Positions 25,706 to 34,678 of a stretch of 42,164 bases of DNA are shown one piece after another. Position 1 is the stretch's first letter, and each line of letters begins with the position of its first letter. Under the pieces are notes generated by a model. The model was not told the DNA's origin, searched no databases, and saw nothing but the letters and a program-made list of their open reading frames with translations. Location: contig NZ_JAIEMO010000020.1 in NCBI RefSeq assembly GCF_019752095.1, positions 1 through 42,164 on the forward strand. Direction: 5' to 3'. Both the position numbers and the translations under genes were made by a program. The DNA is from Nitrosomonas sp. (GTDB taxonomy: Bacteria; Pseudomonadota; Gammaproteobacteria; Burkholderiales; Nitrosomonadaceae).

Positions 25706-26623
25706 TTATGATCGTTTCGACACCAACATCAACTTTTCTGCTTCTTTTAGCAAGAATTCTCTAAATGCATTTGCAGTACTGGATAAGCGTTTATTTTTCC
25801 GGTTCACGACATGCCAGTAACGCACAATGGGAAAACCCTGAACATCCAGAATTTTCAACCGGCTCGTTTCAAGTTCCAGCTCCGCAGTATGCTGCGACAT
25901 GATACCCAACCCCATACCTGCCTGTACAGCTTGTTTGATAGCTTCAGTCGTATCTGTTTCCATGCCTTTATTGATCGTGATTTTGTGTGCGGCGAAAAAA
26001 CGTTCCATGGCACTGCGTGTGCCAGAACCGGATTCCCGCACTAAAAAGGTCTCCTCGGCCAATCGTTCTACCGGAATAAATCGCTCACTACACAATGGAT
26101 GATCCGGCGGCGCCACAACAACCAATGGATTCTCCATGAAAGATTCGCTATCAATATCCAGATTCTCGGGAGGCTGCCCCATAATTGCAAGATCAATCAA
26201 ATTATCCGCCAGTTGTTTCAAAACTGCTTCACGATTGGAAACATTTAAACTCACGGTCACACCTTGGTAACGTTGGCAAAATTTTGCTAATAAATGCGGC
26301 GCAAAATAATTCGCTGTAGTAACGACGGAAATATTCAGCTTGCCACGTTCCATACCTTTTAATTCATCTAAAGCCACTTCCATATCGGATAGCTGCTGAG
26401 CAATCGATCGACTGTATTGATACAATTCACTTCCCGCTTCGGTCAGATAAATTCGTTTTCCCAACTGCTCCAATAACGGCAAACCAATATTGCCTTCCAG
26501 CTGTTTGATTTGCATAGAAACAGCGGGTTGTGTCAGGTGGAGTTCATCAGCGGCACGTGAATAACTCAAATGCCTGGCAACCGATTCAAACACTTGCAAT
26601 TGACGTAATGTAAGATGTAGCAT
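25706..26623 (-). CDS. cbbR: LysR-type regulator of the Calvin cycle operon, CbbR
   Basis: A LysR-family activator of about 305 residues. The N-terminal helix-turn-helix covers LRQLQVFESVARHLSYSRAADELHLTQPAVSMQIKQLE, and the C-terminal two-lobe effector-binding domain covers about 95-300. The gene is divergent from cbbL, the classic cbbR arrangement, which supports the specific name. The ATG at 26623 is preferred because it matches the usual MLHLTLRQL start; a GTG at 26635 would add four residues. The 200-bp intergenic region contains two inverted repeats that could be its binding sites. Effectors such as RuBP or NADPH are known for the family but not shown here. Confidence 0.88.
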   Translation of the reverse strand: MLHLTLRQLQVFESVARHLSYSRAADELHLTQPAVSMQIKQLEGNIGLPLLEQLGKRIYLTEAGSELYQYSRSIAQQLSDMEVALDELKGMERGKLNISVVTTANYFAPHLLAKFCQRYQGVTVSLNVSNREAVLKQLADNLIDLAIMGQPPENLDIDSESFMENPLVVVAPPDHPLCSERFIPVERLAEETFLVRESGSGTRSAMERFFAAHKITINKGMETDTTEAIKQAVQAGMGLGIMSQHTAELELETSRLKILDVQGFPIVRYWHVVNRKNKRLSSTANAFREFLLKEAEKLMLVSKRS

Positions 26624-26669
26624 GCATCGTTTCACTAAGATTTAATATAAGCAATACCTTATTATACAC

Positions 26670-26718
26670 ATCAATATTATTGATTTGTTCTTATGGATAT
26701 ATGACGCTATAGTGTCAT
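26670..26718 (+). promoter_or_regulatory. cbbL promoter with two inverted repeats, candidate CbbR sites
   Basis: TTGTTC (26685-26690) and TATAGT (26708-26713) with 17-bp spacing form a plausible promoter. Directly before the -35 lies the inverted repeat ATCAATA-T-TATTGAT (26670-26684). Over the -10 lies ATGACGCTATAGTGTCAT (26701-26718), a palindrome with one mismatched pair. The position between cbbR and cbbL fits LysR-type control. Transcription would begin about 100 bp before cbbL. Confidence 0.5.
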
Positions 26719-26822
26719 TCATAGGCTTAAGTAGTCATGTTTGTTGTGTGTAACGCAATCTCCCCTCGTTTCTGTCTGAGCTTTTGACTGGAGTTGAGTG
26801 GAATTTAACTGGAGAAGAAACT

Positions 26823-28244
26823 ATGGCAGTAAAAACATATAACGCTGGTGTAAAAGAATATAGACAAACTTACTGGACCCCTGATTACATCCCATTAGAC
26901 ACAGATATTCTGGCATGTTTTAAAATTACGCCGCAACCCGGCGTGCCTCGTGAAGAAGTAGCAGCTGCCGTCGCTGCAGAATCTTCTACAGGCACTTGGA
27001 CCACGGTGTGGACTGATCTGTTGACCGATTTGGATTACTATAAAGGGCGTGCCTATAAGATTGAAGATGTACCTGGGGATGACTCTTGTTATTATGCTTT
27101 CGTAGCTTACCCAATCGATTTGTTTGAGGAAGGCTCGGTAGTTAACGTGTTGACCTCGTTAGTAGGTAACGTATTTGGATTTAAAGCGCTACGCGCATTA
27201 CGTCTAGAAGATGTCCGTTTCCCGATTGCTTATGTCAAAACTTGCGGTGGACCTCCTGCAGGTATTCAGGTAGAACGCGATCGCTTGAATAAATATGGCC
27301 GCGCACTGTTAGGTTGTACCATTAAGCCCAAACTGGGCCTATCAGCAAAAAACTATGGTCGCGCCGTATATGAATGTCTACGCGGTGGTTTAGATCTGAC
27401 CAAGGACGACGAAAACATTAACAGCCAACCTTTCATGCGCTGGCGCGATCGTTTCGAATTCGTGGTGGAAGCTTGCCAGAAAGCTGAGCGAGAAACCGGT
27501 GAACGCAAAGGTCACTACCTTAATGTAACCGCACCAACCCCAGAAGAAATGTATAAACGCGCAGAGTTTGCTAAGGAATTAGGCGCGCCAATCATTATGC
27601 ATGATTACTTAACGGGTGGTTTAACAGCCAATACGGGACTAGCAAACTGGTGCCGCAACAACGGAATGCTGTTGCATATTCACCGTGCTATGCACGCCGT
27701 GCTTGATCGCAATCCACATCATGGCATCCATTTCCGCGTCTTAACCAAAGTGCTGCGTTTATCAGGCGGTGATCACCTGCATTCCGGTACTGTGGTCGGC
27801 AAACTTGAAGGTGACCGCGCAGCAACTCTCGGCTGGATCGATACCATGCGTGATAAATTCATCAAAGAAGACCGCAGTCGCGGCCTGTTCTTCGATCAGG
27901 ACTGGGGTTCCATGCCAGGTGTATTCCCGGTTGCCTCAGGCGGTATTCACGTTTGGCATATGCCAGCACTGGTCGCGATTTTCGGTGACGATGCCTGCCT
28001 GCAGTTTGGTGGTGGTACCTTGGGTCACCCATGGGGTAACGCTGCTGGCGCTGCTGCTAACCGGGTTGCATTAGAAGCCTGCGTAGAAGCACGTAACCAA
28101 GGCGTTGAAATCGAGAAAGAAGGTAAAGCAATTCTGACCAAGGCAGCCAAGAGCAGCCCTGAACTAAAAATTGCCATGGAAACATGGAAAGAGATTAAGT
28201 TCGAGTTTGATACGGTTGATAAGTTAGACATAGCGCACAAGTAA
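26823..28244 (+). CDS. cbbL: Ribulose-1,5-bisphosphate carboxylase large subunit, form IA
   Basis: A 473-residue catalytic subunit of RuBisCO, which carboxylates RuBP in the Calvin cycle. The start [22 protein letters not shown] is that of green-type form IA enzymes. The catalytic [10 protein letters not shown], the carbamylated-lysine motif [17 protein letters not shown], the HIHRAMHAV segment and loop 6 ([11 protein letters not shown]) are intact. The ATG at 26823 has GGAGAAG just upstream; an in-frame ATG at 26784 would add 13 unrelated residues. A stem-loop separates it from cbbS. The cbbQ and cbbO genes downstream point to the non-carboxysomal type; no carboxysome genes are seen here. 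Confidence 0.96.
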   Translation: MAVKTYNAGVKEYRQTYWTPDYIPLDTDILACFKITPQPGVPREEVAAAVAAESSTGTWTTVWTDLLTDLDYYKGRAYKIEDVPGDDSCYYAFVAYPIDLFEEGSVVNVLTSLVGNVFGFKALRALRLEDVRFPIAYVKTCGGPPAGIQVERDRLNKYGRALLGCTIKPKLGLSAKNYGRAVYECLRGGLDLTKDDENINSQPFMRWRDRFEFVVEACQKAERETGERKGHYLNVTAPTPEEMYKRAEFAKELGAPIIMHDYLTGGLTANTGLANWCRNNGMLLHIHRAMHAVLDRNPHHGIHFRVLTKVLRLSGGDHLHSGTVVGKLEGDRAATLGWIDTMRDKFIKEDRSRGLFFDQDWGSMPGVFPVASGGIHVWHMPALVAIFGDDACLQFGGGTLGHPWGNAAGAAANRVALEACVEARNQGVEIEKEGKAILTKAAKSSPELKIAMETWKEIKFEFDTVDKLDIAHK

Positions 28245-28260
28245 GCAATACATAACTAAA

Positions 28261-28294
28261 GAAGAAGAGCGGACGCTTAACCATGCTTTTCTTC
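28261..28294 (+). other. Stem-loop between cbbL and cbbS
   Basis: GAAGAAGAGC (28261-28270) pairs with GCTTTTCTTC (28285-28294) using one G-U wobble, with a 14-nt loop. There is no T run, so it is more likely an mRNA-processing or stability element than a terminator. Confidence 0.45.
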
Positions 28295-28323
28295 TTCATC
28301 TCTCTAAAAATGAGGAATAAATT

Positions 28324-28680
28324 ATGACCGAAGTAATCGATTACAAATCACGTGTCAGTGATCCAGCAAGCCGTAAGTTTGAGACATTTTCCTACCTGCC
28401 TGCGATGGCTGACAAAGACATCAAAAAGCAAGTGCAATATTTGATCAATAAAGGCTGGAATCCTGCCATTGAACACACGGAACCAGAATATATTATGGAT
28501 TCCTACTGGTACATGTGGAAACTACCCATGTTTGGCGAAACAGATGTAGACCGCGTACTGGCAGAAGCTGCCGCATGTCATAAAGCTAATCCGAACAATC
28601 ATGTTCGCTTGATTGGTTACAACAATTTCAACCAGTCACAAGGCACAGCCATGGTGATATACCGCGGCAAGACTGTCTAG
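28324..28680 (+). CDS. cbbS: Ribulose-1,5-bisphosphate carboxylase small subunit
   Basis: A 118-residue small subunit that caps the CbbL octamer. Conserved small-subunit segments are visible: [10 protein letters not shown] near the start, the helix [30 protein letters not shown], and the end strand [29 protein letters not shown] precedes the ATG. It lies 79 bp after cbbL and is followed by a strong terminator-like hairpin. Confidence 0.96.
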   Translation: MTEVIDYKSRVSDPASRKFETFSYLPAMADKDIKKQVQYLINKGWNPAIEHTEPEYIMDSYWYMWKLPMFGETDVDRVLAEAAACHKANPNNHVRLIGYNNFNQSQGTAMVIYRGKTV

Positions 28681-28707
28681 ACAGACACAACGGGGTTCGT
28701 ACCCTAG

Positions 28708-28745
28708 ACCCCCCTTACCTGTAACAGGATCGGGGGTTTTTTTTT
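28708..28745 (+). terminator. Rho-independent terminator after cbbS
   Basis: A hairpin with a CCCCC (28710-28714)/GGGGG (28732-28736) base and an inner CCTGT/ACAGG stem is followed by nine T residues. It lies between cbbS and cbbQ and should stop most transcripts, so that cbbQ/cbbO are made at lower level by read-through or from another promoter. Confidence 0.75.
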
Positions 28746-28791
28746 GATCAAAATTAAAGTACTTTTCAGATAGCAAGAACAGGAGTTCATC

Positions 28792-29598
28792 ATGAGCAAA
28801 ATCATTGATCAATACCGTGTAACCACTGAGCCCTATTACCATCCTGTAGCTGATGAGGTGAAATTATATGAAGCCGCCTATTCGGTACGAATGCCTATGA
28901 TGCTGAAAGGTCCTACCGGCTGCGGTAAAACCCGGTTTGTCGAATACATGGCTTGGAAATTAAAAAAACCGCTGATTACCGTTGCTTGTAACGAAGACAT
29001 GACCGCCTCTGATTTGGTGGGACGTTTTCTATTAGATGCCAATGGCACACGCTGGCAAGATGGGCCATTAGCTGTTGCTGCGCGTTATGGCGCAATCTGC
29101 TATCTGGATGAGGTGGTCGAAGCCCGCCAAGATACTACGGTCGTCATTCATCCACTGACCGATAACCGCCGTGTGCTACCTTTAGAAAAGAAAGGTGAGT
29201 TGATTCAAGCGCACGCAGATTTCCAGGTGGTCATTTCTTACAATCCTGGTTATCAAAGCTTGATGAAAGATTTGAAACAATCGACCAAACAACGTTTCGG
29301 CGCGCTGGATTTCAATTACCCCAATCATGATATAGAAAGCGAAATTGTTGCGCACGAATCCGGTGTATCTTCTGATATCGCCGAAAAATTGGTATCCATC
29401 GCTGAGCGCGCTCGCAACCTGAAAGGACATGGCTTGGATGAAGGTATCTCAACACGTATGCTGATTTATGCGGGTAGCCTGATCACCAAGAAAGTCGACG
29501 CCCATGCAGCCTGCCGTGTCGCATTGGTGCGCCCGATTACCGACGACCCTGATATGCGTGATGCACTGGACGCAGCGGTTAGTACTTTTTTTAATTAA
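28792..29598 (+). CDS. cbbQ: RuBisCO activase AAA+ subunit CbbQ
   Basis: A 268-residue MoxR-type AAA+ ATPase. Walker A is GPTGCGKT (residues 40-47), Walker B is CYLDEVVEA around 103-110, and a sensor-like SYNPGYQS lies near 147. CbbQ forms a hexamer that works with CbbO to remove inhibitory sugar phosphates from form I RuBisCO; this is family knowledge supported by the location after cbbLS. AGGAG lies 8 bp before the ATG. cbbO starts 58 bp downstream. Confidence 0.94.
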   Translation: MSKIIDQYRVTTEPYYHPVADEVKLYEAAYSVRMPMMLKGPTGCGKTRFVEYMAWKLKKPLITVACNEDMTASDLVGRFLLDANGTRWQDGPLAVAARYGAICYLDEVVEARQDTTVVIHPLTDNRRVLPLEKKGELIQAHADFQVVISYNPGYQSLMKDLKQSTKQRFGALDFNYPNHDIESEIVAHESGVSSDIAEKLVSIAERARNLKGHGLDEGISTRMLIYAGSLITKKVDAHAACRVALVRPITDDPDMRDALDAAVSTFFN

Positions 29599-29656
29599 GC
29601 GGCTTTCAGAATTCAGAAACCGATCGATTGTTTTATGAAGATAGACAGGTACTTTC

Positions 29657-31984
29657 ATGAGTATTAATCTGAATGACTACAAAGAACTACTGGAAGATCT
29701 GGAACCCGAATCCATTGAATTACTTCACCATGCCTGGCCTGAAGTCGTTAAAATTTTTTCACCGCGTGGATTGGATAATTACCTGAAAGGTGTTTCAGCA
29801 CTACAGAGATTGGGGCGCGGACGCAGCCTAGTTGATTGCTGGATTGATGAAATTCCACTGGTAGCTAAAGAAGTCGGTGAAGATATTATTGCTGATTTAG
29901 CCACTTCTGTTCTTTCGCTTGCCTCACGCACCTCGGGTGCTGTGATTGAATTGGTTTTAGCCAGTTCCCCCACAGCAGCCAAACGTCTCGGCGATACGCA
30001 ACTATTCCAAAACTATCTGCAATTCCTGAATACATTGATTGCACAAGCGCCGCGTGGCATACGTCCAATGCTCAATAAACTGGATATCCTGTTCGGTCAA
30101 CTGACGTTAGGGGGCTTGCGCCGCTGGGCCATGTGGGGCGCGCATGCGCATCGCACCAACTACGAAGAGCAAGTCAAATACTTCGGATTAGATTCCAAGG
30201 AATCGCTCGCAATCCTGCAGAAAGAACGTAAAGGCACGCTGTTTGTCGATGTGCAGCGCCGTATCAATATGTATCTACGCGCACTTTGGGGTCGGGATTT
30301 TTTCATGAAACCGACTTCTGGCGACTTTGAATCACGCGAGGGCTACAAGCCGTTCATTGAAAATTATTTCATTCACCTGCCCGATGCTTATGACAGTTAT
30401 GGCGACATTTCCGCCACCGAAGTCTATCGCGCCGCTGCCGCGCACGCTGCCGCGCATCTGGTGGAAACCAAGGTGCCGATTTCCGCAGAAGGGTTGAATC
30501 CAATGCAAATGGCGATCATTGCCATCATCGAAGACGCTCGCGTAGAAGAACTCTCAATTCGTCACTTTCCCGGCCTGCGCAAAGCCTGGTCAGCACTGCA
30601 CAACGCCAGCCCGGACATGAACGTTTCGATGGGTGATTATCTCAACCGCTTAGCGCGTGCATTGCTTGATCCGGACTACAAGGATAAAGATCCGTGGATC
30701 GTTGAAGCCCGCAAATTGTTTAAAGCCGCGCAAGATAATCTGAATAGTTACCAAATTTCGTGGGATATCGGCGTACAACTCACACATAGTTTCCGCACTA
30801 AAAATATTCCATTCAATGCCCGCACCGATATACTCACGGCACCATATCGCGACGATAACCGCTACTTTTGGGAATTCGAGGAATTTGATTTCAACAAATC
30901 GCTTACCGCTGGTTACCAAGCGCCTAAACAAGTCCGTAAATACGTCAATGTGATGGAATTTGCCAATGAAGTTGAAGTGGAAACAGCCGGCGATGATGCA
31001 CAGGAAATCTGGGTCATGGGCACCGAATTCTTCCCCTATGAAGATAACGGTGTTTCATTCAATCAAACAGAAGGCAAGGAGCCCGTCTCAGCGCCGTACC
31101 ACTATTCCGAATGGGATTATCAAATTCAACTGGAACGCCCGGATTGGGCTACTGTACAGGAAAAGCGCGCCAAGCTGGGCGACATGCAGTGCATTGATGA
31201 CATCGCATTACAGTACAAACGTGAAATTGCGCGCATGAAATTCTTGCTCGACGCCATGCAACCACAGGGTACACGCCGCATTCGCAAACTGGAAGATGGC
31301 GATGAAATTGATATCAACGCCGCCATCCGCTCCATGATCGATATCCGCATGGGCATGCAGCCCGATCCGCGCATCATGATGCGCTCGGTACGCAAAGTAC
31401 GCGATATCTCGGTACTAGTGCTGCTCGATCTATCTGAATCCACCAACGAAAAAGTCTCCGGTCATGACCACACGGTACTGGATCTGACCCGCCAAGCCAC
31501 CGTGCTCCTTGCCAACGCCATCGACAAAATTGGTGATCCGTTTGCGATTCACGGTTTCTGTTCAGATGGGCGACATGATGTGGAATATTTCCGCTTCAAG
31601 GATTTCGAACAACCCTACAATGAAATCCCTAAAGCACGCCTTGCCGGCATGACCGGGCAATTATCGACTCGCATGGGTGCCGCAATGCGTCATGCCAGTC
31701 ATTATCTAAAACTGCAGAAATCCGCTAAAAAACTGCTGCTTGTCATCACCGACGGCGAACCCGCTGACGTCGACGTGCGCGATCCGCAATACCTGCGTCA
31801 CGATACCAAGAAGGCGGTGGAAGAAGCAAGCCGTTGCGGCATCCTTACTTACTGCATGAGCCTCGATCCCCGAGCTGATCAATATGTTTCGCGTATTTTC
31901 GGCGAACGCAATTATTTAGTTGTGGATCACGTGGAGCACTTACCGGAGAAATTACCGGTGTTGTATGCTGGGTTAACGAGGTAA
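29657..31984 (+). CDS. cbbO: RuBisCO activase partner CbbO (von Willebrand A protein)
   Basis: A 775-residue protein that bridges CbbQ and RuBisCO. The N-terminal two thirds are helical. The C-terminal ~190 residues form a VWA domain whose MIDAS motif appears as LLDLSEST near 587-594, with TGQLSTRMGAAMRH and ITDGEPADVD following. The length is typical of CbbO. The Shine-Dalgarno match before the ATG is weak (ACAGGT). It is the last gene of the cbb cluster, and no further Calvin-cycle genes follow before the opposite-strand HD-GYP gene. Confidence 0.94.
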   Translation: MSINLNDYKELLEDLEPESIELLHHAWPEVVKIFSPRGLDNYLKGVSALQRLGRGRSLVDCWIDEIPLVAKEVGEDIIADLATSVLSLASRTSGAVIELVLASSPTAAKRLGDTQLFQNYLQFLNTLIAQAPRGIRPMLNKLDILFGQLTLGGLRRWAMWGAHAHRTNYEEQVKYFGLDSKESLAILQKERKGTLFVDVQRRINMYLRALWGRDFFMKPTSGDFESREGYKPFIENYFIHLPDAYDSYGDISATEVYRAAAAHAAAHLVETKVPISAEGLNPMQMAIIAIIEDARVEELSIRHFPGLRKAWSALHNASPDMNVSMGDYLNRLARALLDPDYKDKDPWIVEARKLFKAAQDNLNSYQISWDIGVQLTHSFRTKNIPFNARTDILTAPYRDDNRYFWEFEEFDFNKSLTAGYQAPKQVRKYVNVMEFANEVEVETAGDDAQEIWVMGTEFFPYEDNGVSFNQTEGKEPVSAPYHYSEWDYQIQLERPDWATVQEKRAKLGDMQCIDDIALQYKREIARMKFLLDAMQPQGTRRIRKLEDGDEIDINAAIRSMIDIRMGMQPDPRIMMRSVRKVRDISVLVLLDLSESTNEKVSGHDHTVLDLTRQATVLLANAIDKIGDPFAIHGFCSDGRHDVEYFRFKDFEQPYNEIPKARLAGMTGQLSTRMGAAMRHASHYLKLQKSAKKLLLVITDGEPADVDVRDPQYLRHDTKKAVEEASRCGILTYCMSLDPRADQYVSRIFGERNYLVVDHVEHLPEKLPVLYAGLTR

Positions 31985-32118
31985 ATTACCGAATACAGTT
32001 AAATGATTTCCGGCAGAGACAGATGCTTATCAAGAATACAAATACCCGGAAGCACTAAAACTTTCTCCCGTGAAATTCGTTATAAATATCAAGCAAGCAT
32101 AGCAATTGCGAAAGCGGA

Positions 32119-33315
32119 TCAGATTCCCTGAATCTTCTTGAGATCAAAATCCCATTTAGCCGGATCTTCGATACTCTGAATGGCATCAGTCTCTTTTGAT
32201 AAATCTATAATTTCCGAATGAATATGTGCGTTGATTCGGGTAGAAAAGAAAATTTTTACGATAGGCGTAGTGAGTTTTTTTGTAGACTGCTCGATCACCA
32301 CGCCCAGTCGCTCGGATTTGAGTTTTAACAAGGTTCCGGATGGATAAATACCTATTGTTTTTACAAAGGCCTGAAAAACAGTTTCATCAAAATGCCCGTC
32401 TTTCCAAGAAGCCATTTTGCGTATCGACTCAGCCGGAGACCAAGCTGATTTGTAGCAACGATCTGAAGAGATTGCATCATAAACATCGCAAACAGCACCC
32501 ATCCGCGCAAACAACGATAGTGCGTCACCGGACAATTTTTCCGGATAGCCTTTTCCATCTACTCGCTCGTGATGGTGCAAACAAACATCCAAAGCTGATT
32601 CATGGACCTGGTAACAGGATTTTAGAATTTCCCAGCCGCGTTTCGGGTGGCTCTTCATAATGACAAACTCTTCATCCGTCAATTTTCCGGGTTTGTTGAG
32701 CACTTCATTCGGAATCACCATTTTTCCTATGTCATGCAACAATCCGGCAGTGCCTGCTTGTTTAATTTGCACCGCGCTTAAACCCAACACCCTTCCCAAA
32801 GCCACCATCAGCATGCAAACCGCAACCGAATGCAGGTAGGTATATTCGTTGACATTTTTCAATCGAATCAATGTAAGCAACGCATTTGGATTTCGCTCCA
32901 TTGATTGATTGATCTCATCCACTAATGATTCCGCTTCTTCAATTTCTAAAGCCTTACCCATTCGAACATCACCAAACATCGCAACGACCGCTTCTTTTGC
33001 TTTATGTTGAATTATTTTGGCGGCATGCAGTTCTTCCTCGACCGAAACCCGTGCGACCGGTTTCTTAGTTGGTTGTAACGGTTGATCCAAAATCACAGGT
33101 TCAGGATTTTCTACCTGGATAATTTTGGCAACATCAAGGCCTTTACTGGTATCAATCCATATTTCATCCAGATTGCAGTTCACAAGCTTATCCAGGTCTT
33201 TTTTCTGATCCAGCTTAAAAGATTTTTTCCAGAACGGGTGTTCCATCCAATTGCCACCAATTGCATGAATATACATTCCCAACCGGACTTCACTGACTTG
33301 CACTTTTTTTATCAT
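32119..33315 (-). CDS. HD-GYP domain protein with DUF3391 N-terminus (probable c-di-GMP phosphodiesterase)
   Basis: A 398-residue protein. The N-terminal ~130 residues match DUF3391 (VSEVRLGMYIHAIGGNWMEHPFW). The HD-GYP domain covers about 135-330, with LLHDIGKM (His194-Asp195), a downstream HHHERVDGKGYPEKLSG carrying the GYP motif, and MGAVCDVYDAISSDRCYK. These are the residues of metal-dependent c-di-GMP hydrolases. The ATG at 33315 is preferred over an in-frame TTG at 33336. It is convergent with cbbO and not obviously part of an operon. Confidence 0.9.
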   Translation of the reverse strand: MIKKVQVSEVRLGMYIHAIGGNWMEHPFWKKSFKLDQKKDLDKLVNCNLDEIWIDTSKGLDVAKIIQVENPEPVILDQPLQPTKKPVARVSVEEELHAAKIIQHKAKEAVVAMFGDVRMGKALEIEEAESLVDEINQSMERNPNALLTLIRLKNVNEYTYLHSVAVCMLMVALGRVLGLSAVQIKQAGTAGLLHDIGKMVIPNEVLNKPGKLTDEEFVIMKSHPKRGWEILKSCYQVHESALDVCLHHHERVDGKGYPEKLSGDALSLFARMGAVCDVYDAISSDRCYKSAWSPAESIRKMASWKDGHFDETVFQAFVKTIGIYPSGTLLKLKSERLGVVIEQSTKKLTTPIVKIFFSTRINAHIHSEIIDLSKETDAIQSIEDPAKWDFDLKKIQGI

Positions 33316-33463
33316 CAGGCACAATCTAAAAAGCAAAAAAGAAATTTAATATATTGGGATGTATCCCGTCAACCCAAGTTGGACAAAATAGCGTGATTGA
33401 GCTAGATCCGATTTAGTGGGCGGGCAAGTATTTCGAGAATGCTACATACATGGACGCTCACAG

Positions 33464-34249
33464 TTACTCCAGGCAATCCGCTGCTTTTCTTAAAGTACGC
33501 CGCGCATAATACGCAAAAGCCACGCTACTGCGTTGTCCGCGCAGGATCCAATCGCGCGCTTCCCGCCCTAAATCGGGATCAATCGGCTGAATCTTACCGG
33601 CGCATGCTGCCAGCAGGTGCATTCGCGCCGCCCGTTCAAAAGCAAGCGCCAGTATGCACGCTTCTTCAATACTTGTACTGGCGATCAATAGGCCGTGGTG
33701 CGCTAACAATAAGGCATGTCTGTCACCAATTGCTTTGGCAATCAGTTCGCCTTCATCATTGCCCACTGGAACGCCCGGCCACTTAGGCAGGAAAGCTACA
33801 TCATCGTAGAGCACGCAATTATCCATGTGCGAGATTTCCAGTGGCACTTCCAGCATGCTCAGTGCAGCGGTATGTATGGCATGCGTATGAATAATGCACT
33901 GCACATCAGACCGGGCGCGATACAACCAGGAATGAAAGCGATTGGCCGGATTGGCCATGCCGTCGCCTTCCAATACTTCCAGATCTTCATTGACGAGCAA
34001 TAAATTGCTGACGCAAATTTCGTCAAAACCGAATCCCAATCGTTGCGTCAAATAAGTACCCGGTTGTTCGCCACGCGCGGTAATTTGTCCGGCCAATCCT
34101 GAATCATGCCCATTATCAAACAAAATTCTGCAGGTCAGCGCCAACTTTTGCGCTTGCGTATAATTTGCGCCTTGCAAATGTTGATCCATTTGCACCAACG
34201 ATTGTTTGATCAATTGTTCTTTGCCTAAATTGAAGGTGTCATTGCTCAT
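33464..34249 (-). CDS. Class II aldolase/adducin family protein
   Basis: A 261-residue cytoplasmic protein of the class II aldolase fold. Visible metal ligands are the histidines in CIIHTHAIHTAALSM and the later His in LLLAHHGLLIAS, the usual pattern of L-fuculose-phosphate-aldolase-like proteins. DNGHDSGLAGQITAR corresponds to the phosphate-binding N-terminal part. The natural substrate of this subgroup is unknown and some members do not act on sugar phosphates. The gene is last in a three-gene unit after the hydrolase-OsmC protein and hslR; hslR ends 17 bp upstream. Confidence 0.8.
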   Translation of the reverse strand: MSNDTFNLGKEQLIKQSLVQMDQHLQGANYTQAQKLALTCRILFDNGHDSGLAGQITARGEQPGTYLTQRLGFGFDEICVSNLLLVNEDLEVLEGDGMANPANRFHSWLYRARSDVQCIIHTHAIHTAALSMLEVPLEISHMDNCVLYDDVAFLPKWPGVPVGNDEGELIAKAIGDRHALLLAHHGLLIASTSIEEACILALAFERAARMHLLAACAGKIQPIDPDLGREARDWILRGQRSSVAFAYYARRTLRKAADCLE

Positions 34250-34266
34250 ATTCTCTCACTTGATCC

Positions 34267-34671
34267 TCAAAATTCACCAGTGCTTGAAGTAAGCCGTTCA
34301 ATTTCTCGTCGATCGCGCTTGGTTGGACGTCCTTTGGCAAAAAAAGGCTGAGGCTGAGCTTTTAGCCGTGCTGCTAACAACACCCGTTGCTCCCGGCTTT
34401 CATCGGTTTCACGATAAAGCTGCTGCGCTTGTGGCGCAGACCCTCTTTTATTCGACAATCCCAATACTTCAATCGTATACTGATAATTATTAATACGGAT
34501 TTCTATTTTATCCCCTACTGCAATCGTTTTGGCAGGCTTGATTCGTTGATCGTTAATCATGATCCGGCCACGATCAATCGCTGCAGCTGCTAATGCGCGT
34601 GTTTTGAAAAACCGCGCCGCAAACAACCATTTATCTATACGATATTTTTCATTATTCTCTGTGGATTGCAT
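34267..34671 (-). CDS. hslR: Heat-shock ribosome-associated S4-domain protein Hsp15
   Basis: A 134-residue RNA-binding protein. The S4 domain spans about residues 11-75 (YRIDKWLFAARFFKTRALAAAAIDRGRI and KPAKTIAVGDKIEI). The basic C-terminal extension (FFAKGRPTKRDRREIERL) is characteristic of Hsp15, which rescues stalled 50S subunits carrying nascent chains in heat shock. The ATG at 34671 is 7 bp after the stop of the upstream gene, suggesting coupling; a TTG at 34689 would overlap it. Confidence 0.88.
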   Translation of the reverse strand: MQSTENNEKYRIDKWLFAARFFKTRALAAAAIDRGRIMINDQRIKPAKTIAVGDKIEIRINNYQYTIEVLGLSNKRGSAPQAQQLYRETDESREQRVLLAARLKAQPQPFFAKGRPTKRDRREIERLTSSTGEF

Positions 34672-34678
34672 ATCAGTA

